A stretch of DNA of 10,718 bases, from the NCBI GenBank assembly GCA_039812465.1, contig JBDIAS010000110.1, forward strand, positions 1-10,718, read 5' to 3'. The translations under genes were made by a program, and so were the position numbers. The notes under the pieces are model-generated. The model searched no databases. It worked only from the letters and a program-made list of their open reading frames with translations, and had not been told where the DNA came from. The DNA is from Austwickia sp039812465 (lineage in GTDB: Bacteria; Actinomycetota; Actinomycetes; Actinomycetales; Dermatophilaceae). Below are positions 1 to 6,720 of the stretch, in pieces (position 1 is the stretch's first letter; every line of letters starts with the position of its first letter).

Positions 1-2358
1 GACGGGCGGCCCGGGGAGTCTCCCGCCCCGAGCGGACTCACCGCCACGCCGTGTGGTCGGTTCGAGCCCTCGCTGTGCGCCCTGTTCTTGCAGGCCACCT
101 CGACCGGGGGGACGCCGTCGGCCGCTCTGCTGCAGGAGCTGCGCCGCCGATCGCCCGCCGTCGGCAACGGGAGGGTAGGGGCGCCGACGCTGCTGCTGCA
201 AGGCATGCAGGACTCCCTCTTCGGGCTCGACCACGCGGACGCGACCGCCCGTCAGATCGGGGCGGCCGGCACGCCGGTCGCGGTGCGCTGGTTCGAGGGC
301 GGGCACGACGGCGGGGCCTCGCCCGCCGTTTCGGAGACGCTGACGCCCTGGTTCGACCGCTACCTGCGCGGCGACCCCTCGCAGACCCGGGGGGAACCCA
401 CGCCCCTGCCGGCCTTCACCGCCACCGCACCCGCCTTCCGGCGCGGCGGCGATCCGCGCCGCATCGAGGCGGCCGCCTACCCGGGCGCGGATGCCCACCC
501 GGGACCGGAGCCTCACCCGGGTGCAGAGTCTCACCCCGGCGCGCAGGCTCAGCCGGGCCCGGAGGCTCCTACGGGTGGGGGTGGCAGCCCGGGCGGTGCC
601 GACGGGGCGAGCGGCAACGACGGTACGAGCGGCGAGATCTCGTGGATCCGCCTGCCGTTCGCTGACCAGGCGGGGGGGTCCCTGCTCTCGCCCCCGGGCG
701 GCGACCCGGCCGCGACCGTCGCCCTGCCGGGCCTGGGTGGCCGCGCAGAAGGGGCCGCCCCGGCCGGCGCAGAGGCGAGCGCCACCACGGCACCGGGGTC
801 CTCGGGCGCGAACCCGTTCGGCGCCGCGGCGTACCCGCTCGCGGCCCTCCCGGGGCAGAGCGTGGCCTTCGACACGCTGCCGCTGGACCGGGGGATCACG
901 GCGCTCGGCGCCCCTCGCGTGCGCCTCACGGTCACGTCGAGCGCGGCCGACGCCACGCTCTTCGTGTCGCTGTGGCGGGTGGTCGCCGGCACCCCCTCCG
1001 CGCCGCGCCGCCTCGTGGCCCCGATCCGAGTCCCCACCCGGCCCGGTGTGCCGACGTCGGTCGAGGTGTCGTTGCCCGCCGGGAGCTACACGATGGAGCA
1101 GGGCAGCACGTGGCGGGTGCTGGTGTCGGCGACCGACTCGTCGTTCGCGACGCCCCTGGACGCCCGCGTCTATCAGGTGGCTCTCGACGGCCCGGACCTC
1201 GCCCTGCCCGTCGTACCCTCCGCGCTCGAGGCGGCCACTCCCCCGGACGCCGAGGTGCGTTGGGTGAGCGGCGCCCTGGCCGGGGCGCTGCTCGTCGCGG
1301 CCGCGGCGGCGCTCGCGACGTGGCGGCGGGGCCGGCGCCGGGAGCGCTCCGGGTGGCGCCACGACCTGTCCGAGGTGCCGCTGGCGGTGGAGCACCTAGT
1401 CAAGACGTACGCGGACGGCCACCGCGCCGTGGACGACGTCAGCTGGGCCGCGCACCGGGGCCAGGTGGTCGGGCTGCTCGGGCCCAACGGCGCGGGCAAG
1501 ACCACCACCATCCGGATGATCGCCGGGCTGATCCACCCCGACTCCGGCGAGGCCTACGTGCACGGCCGGCCCCTGCGGCCGGGATCCCCGGCCCTGGCCG
1601 GCGTGGGGGCGCTCATCGAGGGCCCGGGGTTCCTCCCGCACCTGACCGGACGGGCGAACCTCCGCGCCTACTGGGCCGCCACCGGCCGACCCCTGGAGGA
1701 GGCGCACCTGGAGGAGGCGCTGGAGGTGGCCGCCCTCGGCGACGCCATCGAGCGCCCCGTGCGCTCCTACAGCCATGGGATGAAGCAGCGGCTGGGGATC
1801 GCGCAGGCGATGCTCGGCCTGCCGGAGGTGTTGATCCTCGACGAGCCGACCAACGGGTTGGACCCGCCGCAGATCGCCGCGATGCGCCCGATCCTGCGTC
1901 GCTACGCGCAGACGGGGCGCACCGTCGTCGTGTCGAGCCACCTCCTCGCCGAGGTGGAGCTCACCTGTACCCACGTGGTGGTCATGCACCGCGGGCAGGT
2001 GGTGACGGCCGGGGCGGTCGCCGACCTCATCGACAGCTCCGACACGACCGTGCTGGAGCTCGACGGCGGCACGCCCGCGGCGACGCAGGTGGCGGACGTG
2101 ATGCGCCGACCCGCGCACGGCTGGCGAGGCCGGGGGCGGAGACTGCAGGGCCTTCGCTCCGTCGAGGTGGTGCCCGGCACCGACCCGGCCCGCCTCGTGG
2201 TCGTGGCGGACGCCCCGCGGGCGCAGGTCGTCGAGGCGGTCGTGTCGGCAGGCGGGAAGGTGCTGGGTGTGAGCGGGCGGAGGCATCTGGAAGAGGTGTT
2301 CCTGGGCGTCATCGCCGCGCAGGACCTGGAGGCGGGCAGGACGGTGCGACCTCGATGA
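1..2358 (+). CDS. S15/CocE-type hydrolase fused through one membrane span to an ABC ATPase (5' partial)
   Basis: The frame is open from base 1 and the first residues already look like hydrolase family sequence, so the start and the nucleophile Ser lie upstream of the window; the TTG at 88 is unlikely to be the real start. Nt 181-315 hold the end of an alpha/beta hydrolase: a GMQD motif (candidate catalytic Asp, nt 211-213) and GGHDGG (candidate His, nt 304-306). A Pro/Gly linker (about nt 470-630) leads to a beta-rich domain (about nt 640-1230) resembling the non-catalytic C-terminal domain of X-Pro dipeptidyl peptidases. One hydrophobic span (nt 1267-1323) followed by RRGRRRER fits an outside-to-inside anchor. 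An ABC ATPase follows from about nt 1381: Walker A GPNGAGKT (1480-1503), signature SHGMKQR (1771-1791), Walker B LILDEP (1831-1848), H-loop His (1939-1941). The Q-loop position reads LIEGPGF, as in drug/lantibiotic-type exporters. The ATPase should power the permease encoded next; the substrate and the role of the hydrolase are unknown. Domain calls are strong; the extracellular placement is inferred from topology. Confidence 0.9.
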   Translation, partial: DGRPGESPAPSGLTATPCGRFEPSLCALFLQATSTGGTPSAALLQELRRRSPAVGNGRVGAPTLLLQGMQDSLFGLDHADATARQIGAAGTPVAVRWFEGGHDGGASPAVSETLTPWFDRYLRGDPSQTRGEPTPLPAFTATAPAFRRGGDPRRIEAAAYPGADAHPGPEPHPGAESHPGAQAQPGPEAPTGGGGSPGGADGASGNDGTSGEISWIRLPFADQAGGSLLSPPGGDPAATVALPGLGGRAEGAAPAGAEASATTAPGSSGANPFGAAAYPLAALPGQSVAFDTLPLDRGITALGAPRVRLTVTSSAADATLFVSLWRVVAGTPSAPRRLVAPIRVPTRPGVPTSVEVSLPAGSYTMEQGSTWRVLVSATDSSFATPLDARVYQVALDGPDLALPVVPSALEAATPPDAEVRWVSGALAGALLVAAAAALATWRRGRRRERSGWRHDLSEVPLAVEHLVKTYADGHRAVDDVSWAAHRGQVVGLLGPNGAGKTTTIRMIAGLIHPDSGEAYVHGRPLRPGSPALAGVGALIEGPGFLPHLTGRANLRAYWAATGRPLEEAHLEEALEVAALGDAIERPVRSYSHGMKQRLGIAQAMLGLPEVLILDEPTNGLDPPQIAAMRPILRRYAQTGRTVVVSSHLLAEVELTCTHVVVMHRGQVVTAGAVADLIDSSDTTVLELDGGTPAATQVADVMRRPAHGWRGRGRRLQGLRSVEVVPGTDPARLVVVADAPRAQVVEAVVSAGGKVLGVSGRRHLEEVFLGVIAAQDLEAGRTVRPR

Positions 2359-3212
2359 GCGCGACGCAGGACCCGGTCACGTCGGCCGCGCCGCCCGCGC
2401 GCCGCGGCAGGCCGCTCTCCTGGCGCGCGGAGTGGCGGCGGCAGACCGGGCGGCGGCGGACGCTGTGGTCGTTCGGTCTGCTGCTCGCGCTGCCGATCGT
2501 CCTCGTGGCCGCCTTTGCGCTCGGCGACGGCGAGGGCGGTGGAACCCGACTGGTCGACCTGGCCCAGGAGGGCTCCGCCAACTTCACGGTCTTCACCCTG
2601 TTCGCGGCGTCCGAGTTCCTCCTGGTGATCCTCGCCGCGCTCTTCGCGGGCGACGCTCTGCCGTCGGAGGCGTCCTGGTCCTCGCTGCGCTATCTGCTGG
2701 CCGCCCCGGTCCCCCGGGTCCGGCTGCTGACCAGCAAGCTCGTGGTGGCTGTCGGCACGACGTCGCTCGCGGTGCTGCTCCTGCCCGCGTGGTCGCTGGT
2801 GGTCGGCGGCGTCGCGTACGGCTGGGCGCCCTACGCGGGGAGCGGCGGCCTGATGCTCGACTGGCCGGAGTTCGGGCCGCGACTGGCGCTGGGGGTGGCG
2901 ATGATCGCGATCACGCTGGCGCAGGTGATCGGGATCGCGTTCCTGATCGGGACCCGCACCGACTCGCCGCTGGCCGCGGCCGGCGGGGCGGTGCTGGTCA
3001 CGATCCTGGCCTCGATCCTGCAGGCCATCGACGCCCTCGGCGACCTGCGGCATGGGCTGCCGATGGCTTACTCCCGGTCCTGGATCCAGGCCCTGGCCCC
3101 CGAGATCGGGTGGACCGACCTGCAGCGCGGGGCGGCCTGGTCGCTGCTCTACGCGGTGCTGTGCCTCGGCGCCGCCTACTGGGTGTTCCGCCGCAAGGAC
3201 GTGCTCTCCTGA
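2355..3212 (+). CDS. ABC-2 type transporter permease
   Basis: 285 residues. The start ATG overlaps the previous stop (ATGA), so the gene is translationally coupled to the ATPase gene and the two proteins should form one transporter. Cytoplasmic, Arg-rich N-terminus (17-35), then about six membrane spans near residues 37-57, 78-99, 127-153, 177-199, 207-224 and 260-277, ending in a short basic tail (RRKDVLS). The segment ASWSSLRYLLAAPVPRVRLL (107-126) matches the cytoplasmic loop typical of ABC-2 permeases, where a short coupling helix is followed by a 'RYLL..PV.R..LL..K' pattern. Length and topology are normal for the family. Substrate cannot be read from the sequence; the partner ATPase resembles drug and antimicrobial-peptide exporters. 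No obvious Shine-Dalgarno site of its own, consistent with coupling. Confidence 0.9.
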   Translation: MSATQDPVTSAAPPARRGRPLSWRAEWRRQTGRRRTLWSFGLLLALPIVLVAAFALGDGEGGGTRLVDLAQEGSANFTVFTLFAASEFLLVILAALFAGDALPSEASWSSLRYLLAAPVPRVRLLTSKLVVAVGTTSLAVLLLPAWSLVVGGVAYGWAPYAGSGGLMLDWPEFGPRLALGVAMIAITLAQVIGIAFLIGTRTDSPLAAAGGAVLVTILASILQAIDALGDLRHGLPMAYSRSWIQALAPEIGWTDLQRGAAWSLLYAVLCLGAAYWVFRRKDVLS

Positions 3213-3220
3213 TCGGTCCT

Positions 3221-3284
3221 CGCGCGCGCGGCCTCGAACGCCCGGCCTCATGCGCGCGCGCCTCGTGCCCCGCGGCACGGAGGC
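3221..3284 (+). terminator. GC-alternating hairpins after the exporter operon
   Basis: Nine bases downstream of the permease stop begins a run of alternating CG (3221-3230), matched by a second run (3252-3261); the two can pair over 9 bp with a 22-base loop. A second stem (3260-3269 with 3274-3284, one bulged G, loop CCGC) follows. There is no T-run directly after either stem, so this is a terminator-like structure and not a canonical intrinsic terminator. Confidence 0.4.
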
Positions 3285-3321
3285 CACGCGGGACGCGTGC
3301 GGCAACTCACGCGCCGCCCTT

Positions 3322-3327
3322 TAGAAT
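3322..3327 (+). promoter_or_regulatory. Probable -10 element TAGAAT for the glycosyltransferase gene
   Basis: TAGAAT matches the sigma-70-type -10 consensus at five of six positions and sits in a locally AT-richer spot (TTTAGAAT) between GC-rich hairpins and the next gene. Transcription would start near 3334, giving a leader of about 50 bases. I see no convincing -35 at 16-18 bases upstream, as is common in actinobacteria. Confidence 0.4.
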
Positions 3328-3384
3328 CGGGGCGCGGCCGGTGCTACACACAGACATGTCGGCTCCAGCAGGAAGGGCGCACCC

Positions 3385-4446
3385 ATGAGAGTCGCTGTCA
3401 AGTTCGGCGCATTCGGCAACGACCCGGTGGTCGACGAGCGGGGCGAGTTGCTCGGCCAGTCCGCGGGCATCACCCTGGTGCGGCGGCTCCTGAAGCTCTT
3501 CGACGACCCGATCCTGATCGGCCCGCAGGCCCGGCGCGGAGACGGGTTCGACATGATGCCGCTGCAGTTCGTGGACGCCGAGAACACGATCGTCATCAAC
3601 ATGGACATCATCGACTCGATCGCCGTGTGGCAGGTCCTGCACAGCTCCGGCGCCGAGCCGAAGCTCATGAACTTCGAATGGCGCAACCCGTCGATCTACC
3701 ACCACCGCATCAACTTTGCGGCCATGGGGCTGTCGTTTGCGATGTTCCCGACGTTCTGCAACTCGGCGCGCACCGCCGCCGAGGCGCGCGAGGTCGTGCA
3801 CCGGTGGACGATCCAGCCCCTCGCGGAGAAGTCCAAGATCGTGTGGGCCAACCTGGGCGTCAACGTCGAGCGGGTCCAGCCGCGCAAACCCACGCCCGTG
3901 CCGGTCGTGCTCTATCCGGCGATCACCCTGGACGCGCGCAAGCAGCCGCAGGTGTTCTCCGAGGTGGTCGACAAGGTCGCGCGGCGCACCCCGATCCGGG
4001 TCGAGGTCCGCCTCCACGAGTCGTCGCTGGTCACCAAGAAGGCGATGGATCTGTCCCGCCGCGAGTACGTGTGGGTCGGGCCCCTGACCTCGACGCGCGA
4101 GGAGTTCTGGGAGGCGCTGGCTCGGACCACCGCATTCCTCGCCACCGCGAGCGAGGAGTCGTACGGGCTCGAGTACGTCGAGGCGATGCTGGCCGGCGCC
4201 GTCGGCGTCTTCCCCGACCTGCCGTGGGCCCGAGCGCTGGTGCCCGAGAACTACCCGTTCTTCTACTCCGGGCCCGAGCAGGCCGAGGAGATGCTGCTGC
4301 GCGCGGTCACCGACACCGACGCCTGCCGCGCCGAACTCGATGCGCTCGTGAGCGGTTCGTTCACCGACTGGGTCCGCGCCGCGCACAACGACGACGACTT
4401 CGAGCGCGCGATCGTCAAGCACGTCCGAGAGTGGTTCGGGCTCTAA
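3385..4446 (+). CDS. GT-B fold glycosyltransferase-like protein
   Basis: 353 residues. Start ATG is set by a Shine-Dalgarno GGAAGG at 3371-3376, eight bases upstream. The C-terminal half carries the signature of GT-B retaining glycosyltransferases: TASEESYGLEYVEAMLAGAVGVFPDLPWAR split over residues 254-283, with the E-x7-E pair at E258 and E266, which in the family contact the nucleotide-sugar donor. The N-terminal half (1-130) is the putative acceptor side, opening with a short beta strand (MRVAVKFGAF). The second lobe seems to begin near the strand VPVVLYPAI (172-180). There is no signal peptide or membrane span, so it should be cytoplasmic. It stands alone, without sugar-nucleotide or polymer genes nearby, so donor, acceptor and pathway are unknown. 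The family call is fairly firm from the E-x7-E block; the N-terminus is more divergent than in well-known GT4 enzymes. Confidence 0.75.
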   Translation: MRVAVKFGAFGNDPVVDERGELLGQSAGITLVRRLLKLFDDPILIGPQARRGDGFDMMPLQFVDAENTIVINMDIIDSIAVWQVLHSSGAEPKLMNFEWRNPSIYHHRINFAAMGLSFAMFPTFCNSARTAAEAREVVHRWTIQPLAEKSKIVWANLGVNVERVQPRKPTPVPVVLYPAITLDARKQPQVFSEVVDKVARRTPIRVEVRLHESSLVTKKAMDLSRREYVWVGPLTSTREEFWEALARTTAFLATASEESYGLEYVEAMLAGAVGVFPDLPWARALVPENYPFFYSGPEQAEEMLLRAVTDTDACRAELDALVSGSFTDWVRAAHNDDDFERAIVKHVREWFGL

Positions 4447-4461
4447 GCGGTTCGTCTCTGT

Positions 4462-4494
4462 CAGGGTCACCGCCCGGGTGCCGATAGGACCCTG
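4462..4494 (+). terminator. First stem-loop downstream of the glycosyltransferase gene
   Basis: CAGGGTC (4462-4468) pairs with GACCCTG (4488-4494). The 19-base interval contains part of a smaller possible stem, CACC/GGTG. It abuts the next hairpin directly and may act with it. Confidence 0.4.
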
Positions 4495-4519
4495 GGCGCC
4501 GACTGCGGCGCCTTTGGTT
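4495..4519 (+). terminator. Intrinsic terminator of the glycosyltransferase gene
   Basis: GGCGCCG (4495-4501) and CGGCGCC (4506-4512) form a perfect 7-bp GC stem with loop ACTG, followed by TTTGGTT. This is the best rho-independent terminator in the window, about 50 bases after the stop codon. Confidence 0.65.
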
Positions 4520-4529
4520 ACGAGGGTCC

Positions 4530-4546
4530 CCCGGCGCATCGCCGGG
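4530..4546. repeat. Third hairpin between glycosyltransferase and unknown gene
   Basis: CCCGGCG (4530-4536) and CGCCGGG (4540-4546) form a 7-bp stem with the tight loop CAT. It lies 38 bases before the next start codon, so it would fall in that gene's leader or near its promoter. Role unknown. Confidence 0.4.
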
Positions 4547-4584
4547 CACGCGGACGGAGATGACGTGAGCGGCGAGGCGAGGTC

Positions 4585-5454
4585 ATGAGCGCGGTCACCG
4601 CGAGCATCCTCGTGGGCACCAAGAACCGCGTGGACCTCGGCATCCAGCCCCGCTGGATCATCCTGCTGCACGAGGCGCAGGGGTACGCCTGGCACCTGCT
4701 CCGTTTGCAGCTCTCGGGCGGCGACGTGGCGAACAGCCCGCTGGTGAGCCTCGCGGAGAAGGGCCCCCCGGGCACCCGCCAGGGCCTCGACTCCCCGCCG
4801 GGGATCCTGTGGCGCGCCGCGCCCGACGGGGACATCGTCGGGGAGCTGGCGCTCCTTCTGCACCTGCACTGCCTGCATACCCCCGAGATCCTCGCTGCCG
4901 TCCGCCGGATCGACCCACTGTCGCGCCGCCGAGTCAACCTGGCCAGCCTGGGGGACGCCCAGCGCGGTGACCTCCTCAACGCGATCCGGATCGCACGGGA
5001 CACCGGCGGGGGCCTCTACCTGGCGGCGACGATCTTGGCCGGGAGCCGTCTCACCGAGGAGGCGCTGCTCGCGCTGCCCGAGTGGGAGATCAACCTTGCC
5101 ACCACCGTGCTGTCGCGGGACTGGATCCGCGTCGACCACGGTTACCTGGAGACCACCGACTACCGGACCCCACCCGAGCCTCCGGTCGGCGACCCCGGCC
5201 ACCCCGGCGACCTGGACAGTCCCGGCCATCCCGGCGGCTCGGGCGACCCCGGCCGCTCCGGCGGTCCGGACGGCCCCGGACTCTCCGGCGAGCACCACGC
5301 GGTCGACGAAGAGCCGCCGCTCGTGGTGGTCTCGCCCGCGCGCACGCGGGTCCAGCGCCGCGAGCGCGAGCTAGAGGAGCAACAGCGCGCCATGGCACCG
5401 CCGCCCGAGGAGCACCAGCACACCTGGCTGGACGGCTTCTTCCGCGAGGCCTGA
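4585..5454 (+). CDS. Unrecognised 289-residue protein with Pro/Gly-rich tail
   Basis: I do not recognise this protein. The start ATG follows GAGG (4574-4577) by seven bases, and an in-frame TGA at 4561 rules out a longer version. Residues 1-190 look globular: an N-terminal strand-like stretch (TASILVGTKNRVDLGIQPRW), a Leu/His-rich helix (88-98, ELALLLHLHCL), and further helices with ILAAVRRIDPLSRRR and QRGDLLNAIRIARD. Residues about 196-235 are low-complexity Gly/Pro/Asp with repeated PG pairs (GDPGHPGD, SPGHPGG, GDPGRSG). Then comes an acidic patch (DEEPP), a short strand-like VVVSPAR, a charged helix (255-272, RVQRRERELEEQQRAM) and an aromatic C-terminus WLDGFFREA. No signal peptide or membrane span is visible, so a cytoplasmic location is likely. 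Codon use matches its neighbours. The context (glycosyltransferase upstream behind a terminator, convergent repair gene downstream) gives no functional hint. Confidence 0.75.
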   Translation: MSAVTASILVGTKNRVDLGIQPRWIILLHEAQGYAWHLLRLQLSGGDVANSPLVSLAEKGPPGTRQGLDSPPGILWRAAPDGDIVGELALLLHLHCLHTPEILAAVRRIDPLSRRRVNLASLGDAQRGDLLNAIRIARDTGGGLYLAATILAGSRLTEEALLALPEWEINLATTVLSRDWIRVDHGYLETTDYRTPPEPPVGDPGHPGDLDSPGHPGGSGDPGRSGGPDGPGLSGEHHAVDEEPPLVVVSPARTRVQRRERELEEQQRAMAPPPEEHQHTWLDGFFREA

Positions 5455-5490
5455 GCCGGGTCGCGCGGTCGGGCTCGTCCGGCCCGCGAG
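5453..5490. terminator. Possible stem-loop between convergent genes
   Basis: GAGCC (5453-5457) can pair with GGCTC (5472-5476), or alternatively CGGGC with the following GCCCG, just after the unknown gene and before the end of the tag gene on the other strand. Stems are short (5 bp) and no T-run follows. Weak. Confidence 0.25.
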
Positions 5491-5501
5491 CTCGTACGGC
5501 C

Positions 5502-6116
5502 TCAGGCGGGCCAGACCCCGGACGACCCCCGTCGCGGGCTGCCCACGAGGTGCGCGTCGACCATGCCGATCGCCTGCATGAGCGCGTACATCGTCGTCGG
5601 CCCCACGAACCGAAACCCGCGTTTCCGCAGCTCCTTGGCCAGCGCGGCGGCCTCCGGCGAACTCGTGGGGATGTCCTCGACGGCGCGGGGCGCGATCGTC
5701 TCGCTCGGCTGGAACGACCAGACGAGATCGACCAGGCCGCCGTCCGACCGGAGCGCGACGGTGGCGCGCGCGTTGCCGATCGTGGCTTCGATCTTGCGGG
5801 CGTTGCGCACGATCGACGGGTCGTCCATGAGGCGCTCGACGTCGGCCGGGCCGAACGCTGCGACCGCGTCGGGGTCGAAGTCGGCGAACGCGGCGCGAAA
5901 CGCCGGGCGGCGGCGCAGGATCAGCTCCCAGGACAGGCCGGCCTGGAATCCCTCGAGGCAGATCCGTTCGAGCAGGCCGGCCTCGTCGCGGACCGGCAGG
6001 CCCCACTCGGTGTCGTAGTAGTCCCGCAGGAGGTCGCTTCCGTCGGCCCAGGCGGGGCGTACGAGGGGATCCGTGGGGGTGGTTGGCGACGCGGGGGTCT
6101 GATCGGGCGGGCTCAT
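5502..6116 (-). CDS. tag: DNA-3-methyladenine glycosylase I (Tag family), atypical zinc site
   Basis: 204 residues; base-excision repair glycosylase removing N3-methyladenine from alkylated DNA. Family landmarks are clear: DYYDTEWG (32-39), LEGFQAGLSWE (54-64), FADFDPDAVAAF, IVRNARKIEATIGNARA, VDLVWSF, TSSPEAAALAKELRKRGFRFVGPTTMYALMQAIGMV split over 151-186, and DAHLVGS (187-193). Aligned by eye to E. coli Tag, Glu38 corresponds to E55, Tyr16 to Y33 and Trp46 to W63, so the base-binding pocket is kept. Of the four zinc ligands (Cys4, His17, His175, Cys179), only His175 remains (H189); the others read P21, Y34 and S193. An N-terminal extension of about 17 residues rich in Pro/Thr precedes the domain. 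The start ATG is the only upstream one before an in-frame stop; no clear Shine-Dalgarno site is seen. Convergent with the unknown gene upstream; in line with, but 151 bases from, the split-barrel gene. Confidence 0.93.
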   Translation of the reverse strand: MSPPDQTPASPTTPTDPLVRPAWADGSDLLRDYYDTEWGLPVRDEAGLLERICLEGFQAGLSWELILRRRPAFRAAFADFDPDAVAAFGPADVERLMDDPSIVRNARKIEATIGNARATVALRSDGGLVDLVWSFQPSETIAPRAVEDIPTSSPEAAALAKELRKRGFRFVGPTTMYALMQAIGMVDAHLVGSPRRGSSGVWPA

Positions 6117-6168
6117 GCGACTACTGCAGCACGCTCACAGCCCCCGCGCTGCTCGCCGTCGCCTGCCT

Positions 6169-6267
6169 GTGGACGGTGAGGCGCCCTGAGCGGGGTGTGG
6201 ATGGTGACGGAACCCGATGGGCGCGTGGACGCGTGAGGCGCCCTGACCGGGGTGTGGACAGCGGCCG
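6169..6267. repeat. Degenerate 28-bp tandem repeat with TGTGGA cores
   Basis: GTGGA recurs at 6169, 6197, 6225 and 6254, that is with spacing 28, 28 and 29. Units one and three share a 26-base block (6176-6201 and 6233-6258) that differs at one base. The units also carry GGCGCC at 6180-6185, 6237-6242 and 6271-6276, the last just inside the neighbouring gene. The array fills the gap between the split-barrel gene and tag. Three of the four cores read TGTGGA followed by C or T, which resembles the reverse complement of a DnaA box; the third unit reads CGTGGA. Confidence 0.75.
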
Positions 6268-6720
6268 TCAGGCGCCCGGGCGCATCCGCTTCCACGGGCG
6301 GGAGATATCGAACCACCGTCCGGTGATCCGCATCGGTTCCAGAACGACCACGTGCTCCTTGACGGTCAGGACCCAGGGTCGCAGCCGCATCTGGTCCGCC
6401 CAACGGGCCTCGTCGAGGCTCATCTCCCGGGCGAGGGCGCGCACCACGACGCTCACCGCGTGCTTGTCGGTGACCTCATCGACCTCGAAGACCACCTCGC
6501 CGTCTCCGAGGATGCCGGAGAGCTTGCTGCCGATCGCGGTGCGGAACACGATCTGGTTGTCGTGCACCGCGTAGTTCACCGGGGCGATGTCCAGATGGGT
6601 CCCCAACCGGTAGGCGAGCCGCCCGAACTCCAACCGGCGCAGCACGGCCCAACAGGCCGCCTCGTCGAGATGGGTGACCGGGGTGAGCTGATCCGCCCCA
6701 CCATCGGTGGTGTCCGTCAT
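6268..6720 (-). CDS. FMN-binding split-barrel (pyridoxamine 5'-phosphate oxidase-like) protein
   Basis: 150 residues, typical for the single-domain PNPOx-like family, which binds FMN (or F420/heme in relatives) as a cytoplasmic dimer. The core is recognisable: LRRLEFGRLAYRLG (27-40), DIAPVNYAVHDNQIVFRTA (44-62), GSKLSGILGDGEVVFEVDEV (64-83), then a VSVVVRALAREM strand (89-100) where relatives usually have a WSV.V.G motif. The start ATG is preceded by AAGGAGG (complement of 6725-6731) with a four-base gap, close but strong. True pyridoxamine phosphate oxidase activity is unlikely given the short length; many actinobacterial homologues have no assigned substrate. It is divergently transcribed from the GH13 gene. 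Confidence 0.88.
   Translation of the reverse strand: MTDTTDGGADQLTPVTHLDEAACWAVLRRLEFGRLAYRLGTHLDIAPVNYAVHDNQIVFRTAIGSKLSGILGDGEVVFEVDEVTDKHAVSVVVRALAREMSLDEARWADQMRLRPWVLTVKEHVVVLEPMRITGRWFDISRPWKRMRPGA

Noticed and set aside
88..90. TTG at 88 as the start of the hydrolase-ABC gene.
   Set aside because: The frame is open to base 1, the preceding residues (SLCALFLQ) fit the hydrolase family, and a start here would remove the nucleophile region.
1902..3305. A 467-codon minus-strand frame opposite the ABC permease.
   Set aside because: Low-complexity Arg/Gly/Glu-rich sequence, antisense to a convincing six-span permease.
3307..5298. A 663-codon open frame on the minus strand covering the glycosyltransferase gene and part of the unknown gene.
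   Set aside because: It is antisense to a gene with a clear GT-B motif and a good ribosome site. Its translation is rich in Arg, Gly, Asp and Val without domain structure, typical of an open antisense frame in GC-rich DNA.
6169..6280. The 28-bp repeats considered as a CRISPR array.
   Set aside because: Units are contiguous and degenerate, with no unique spacers, and no cas genes are nearby.
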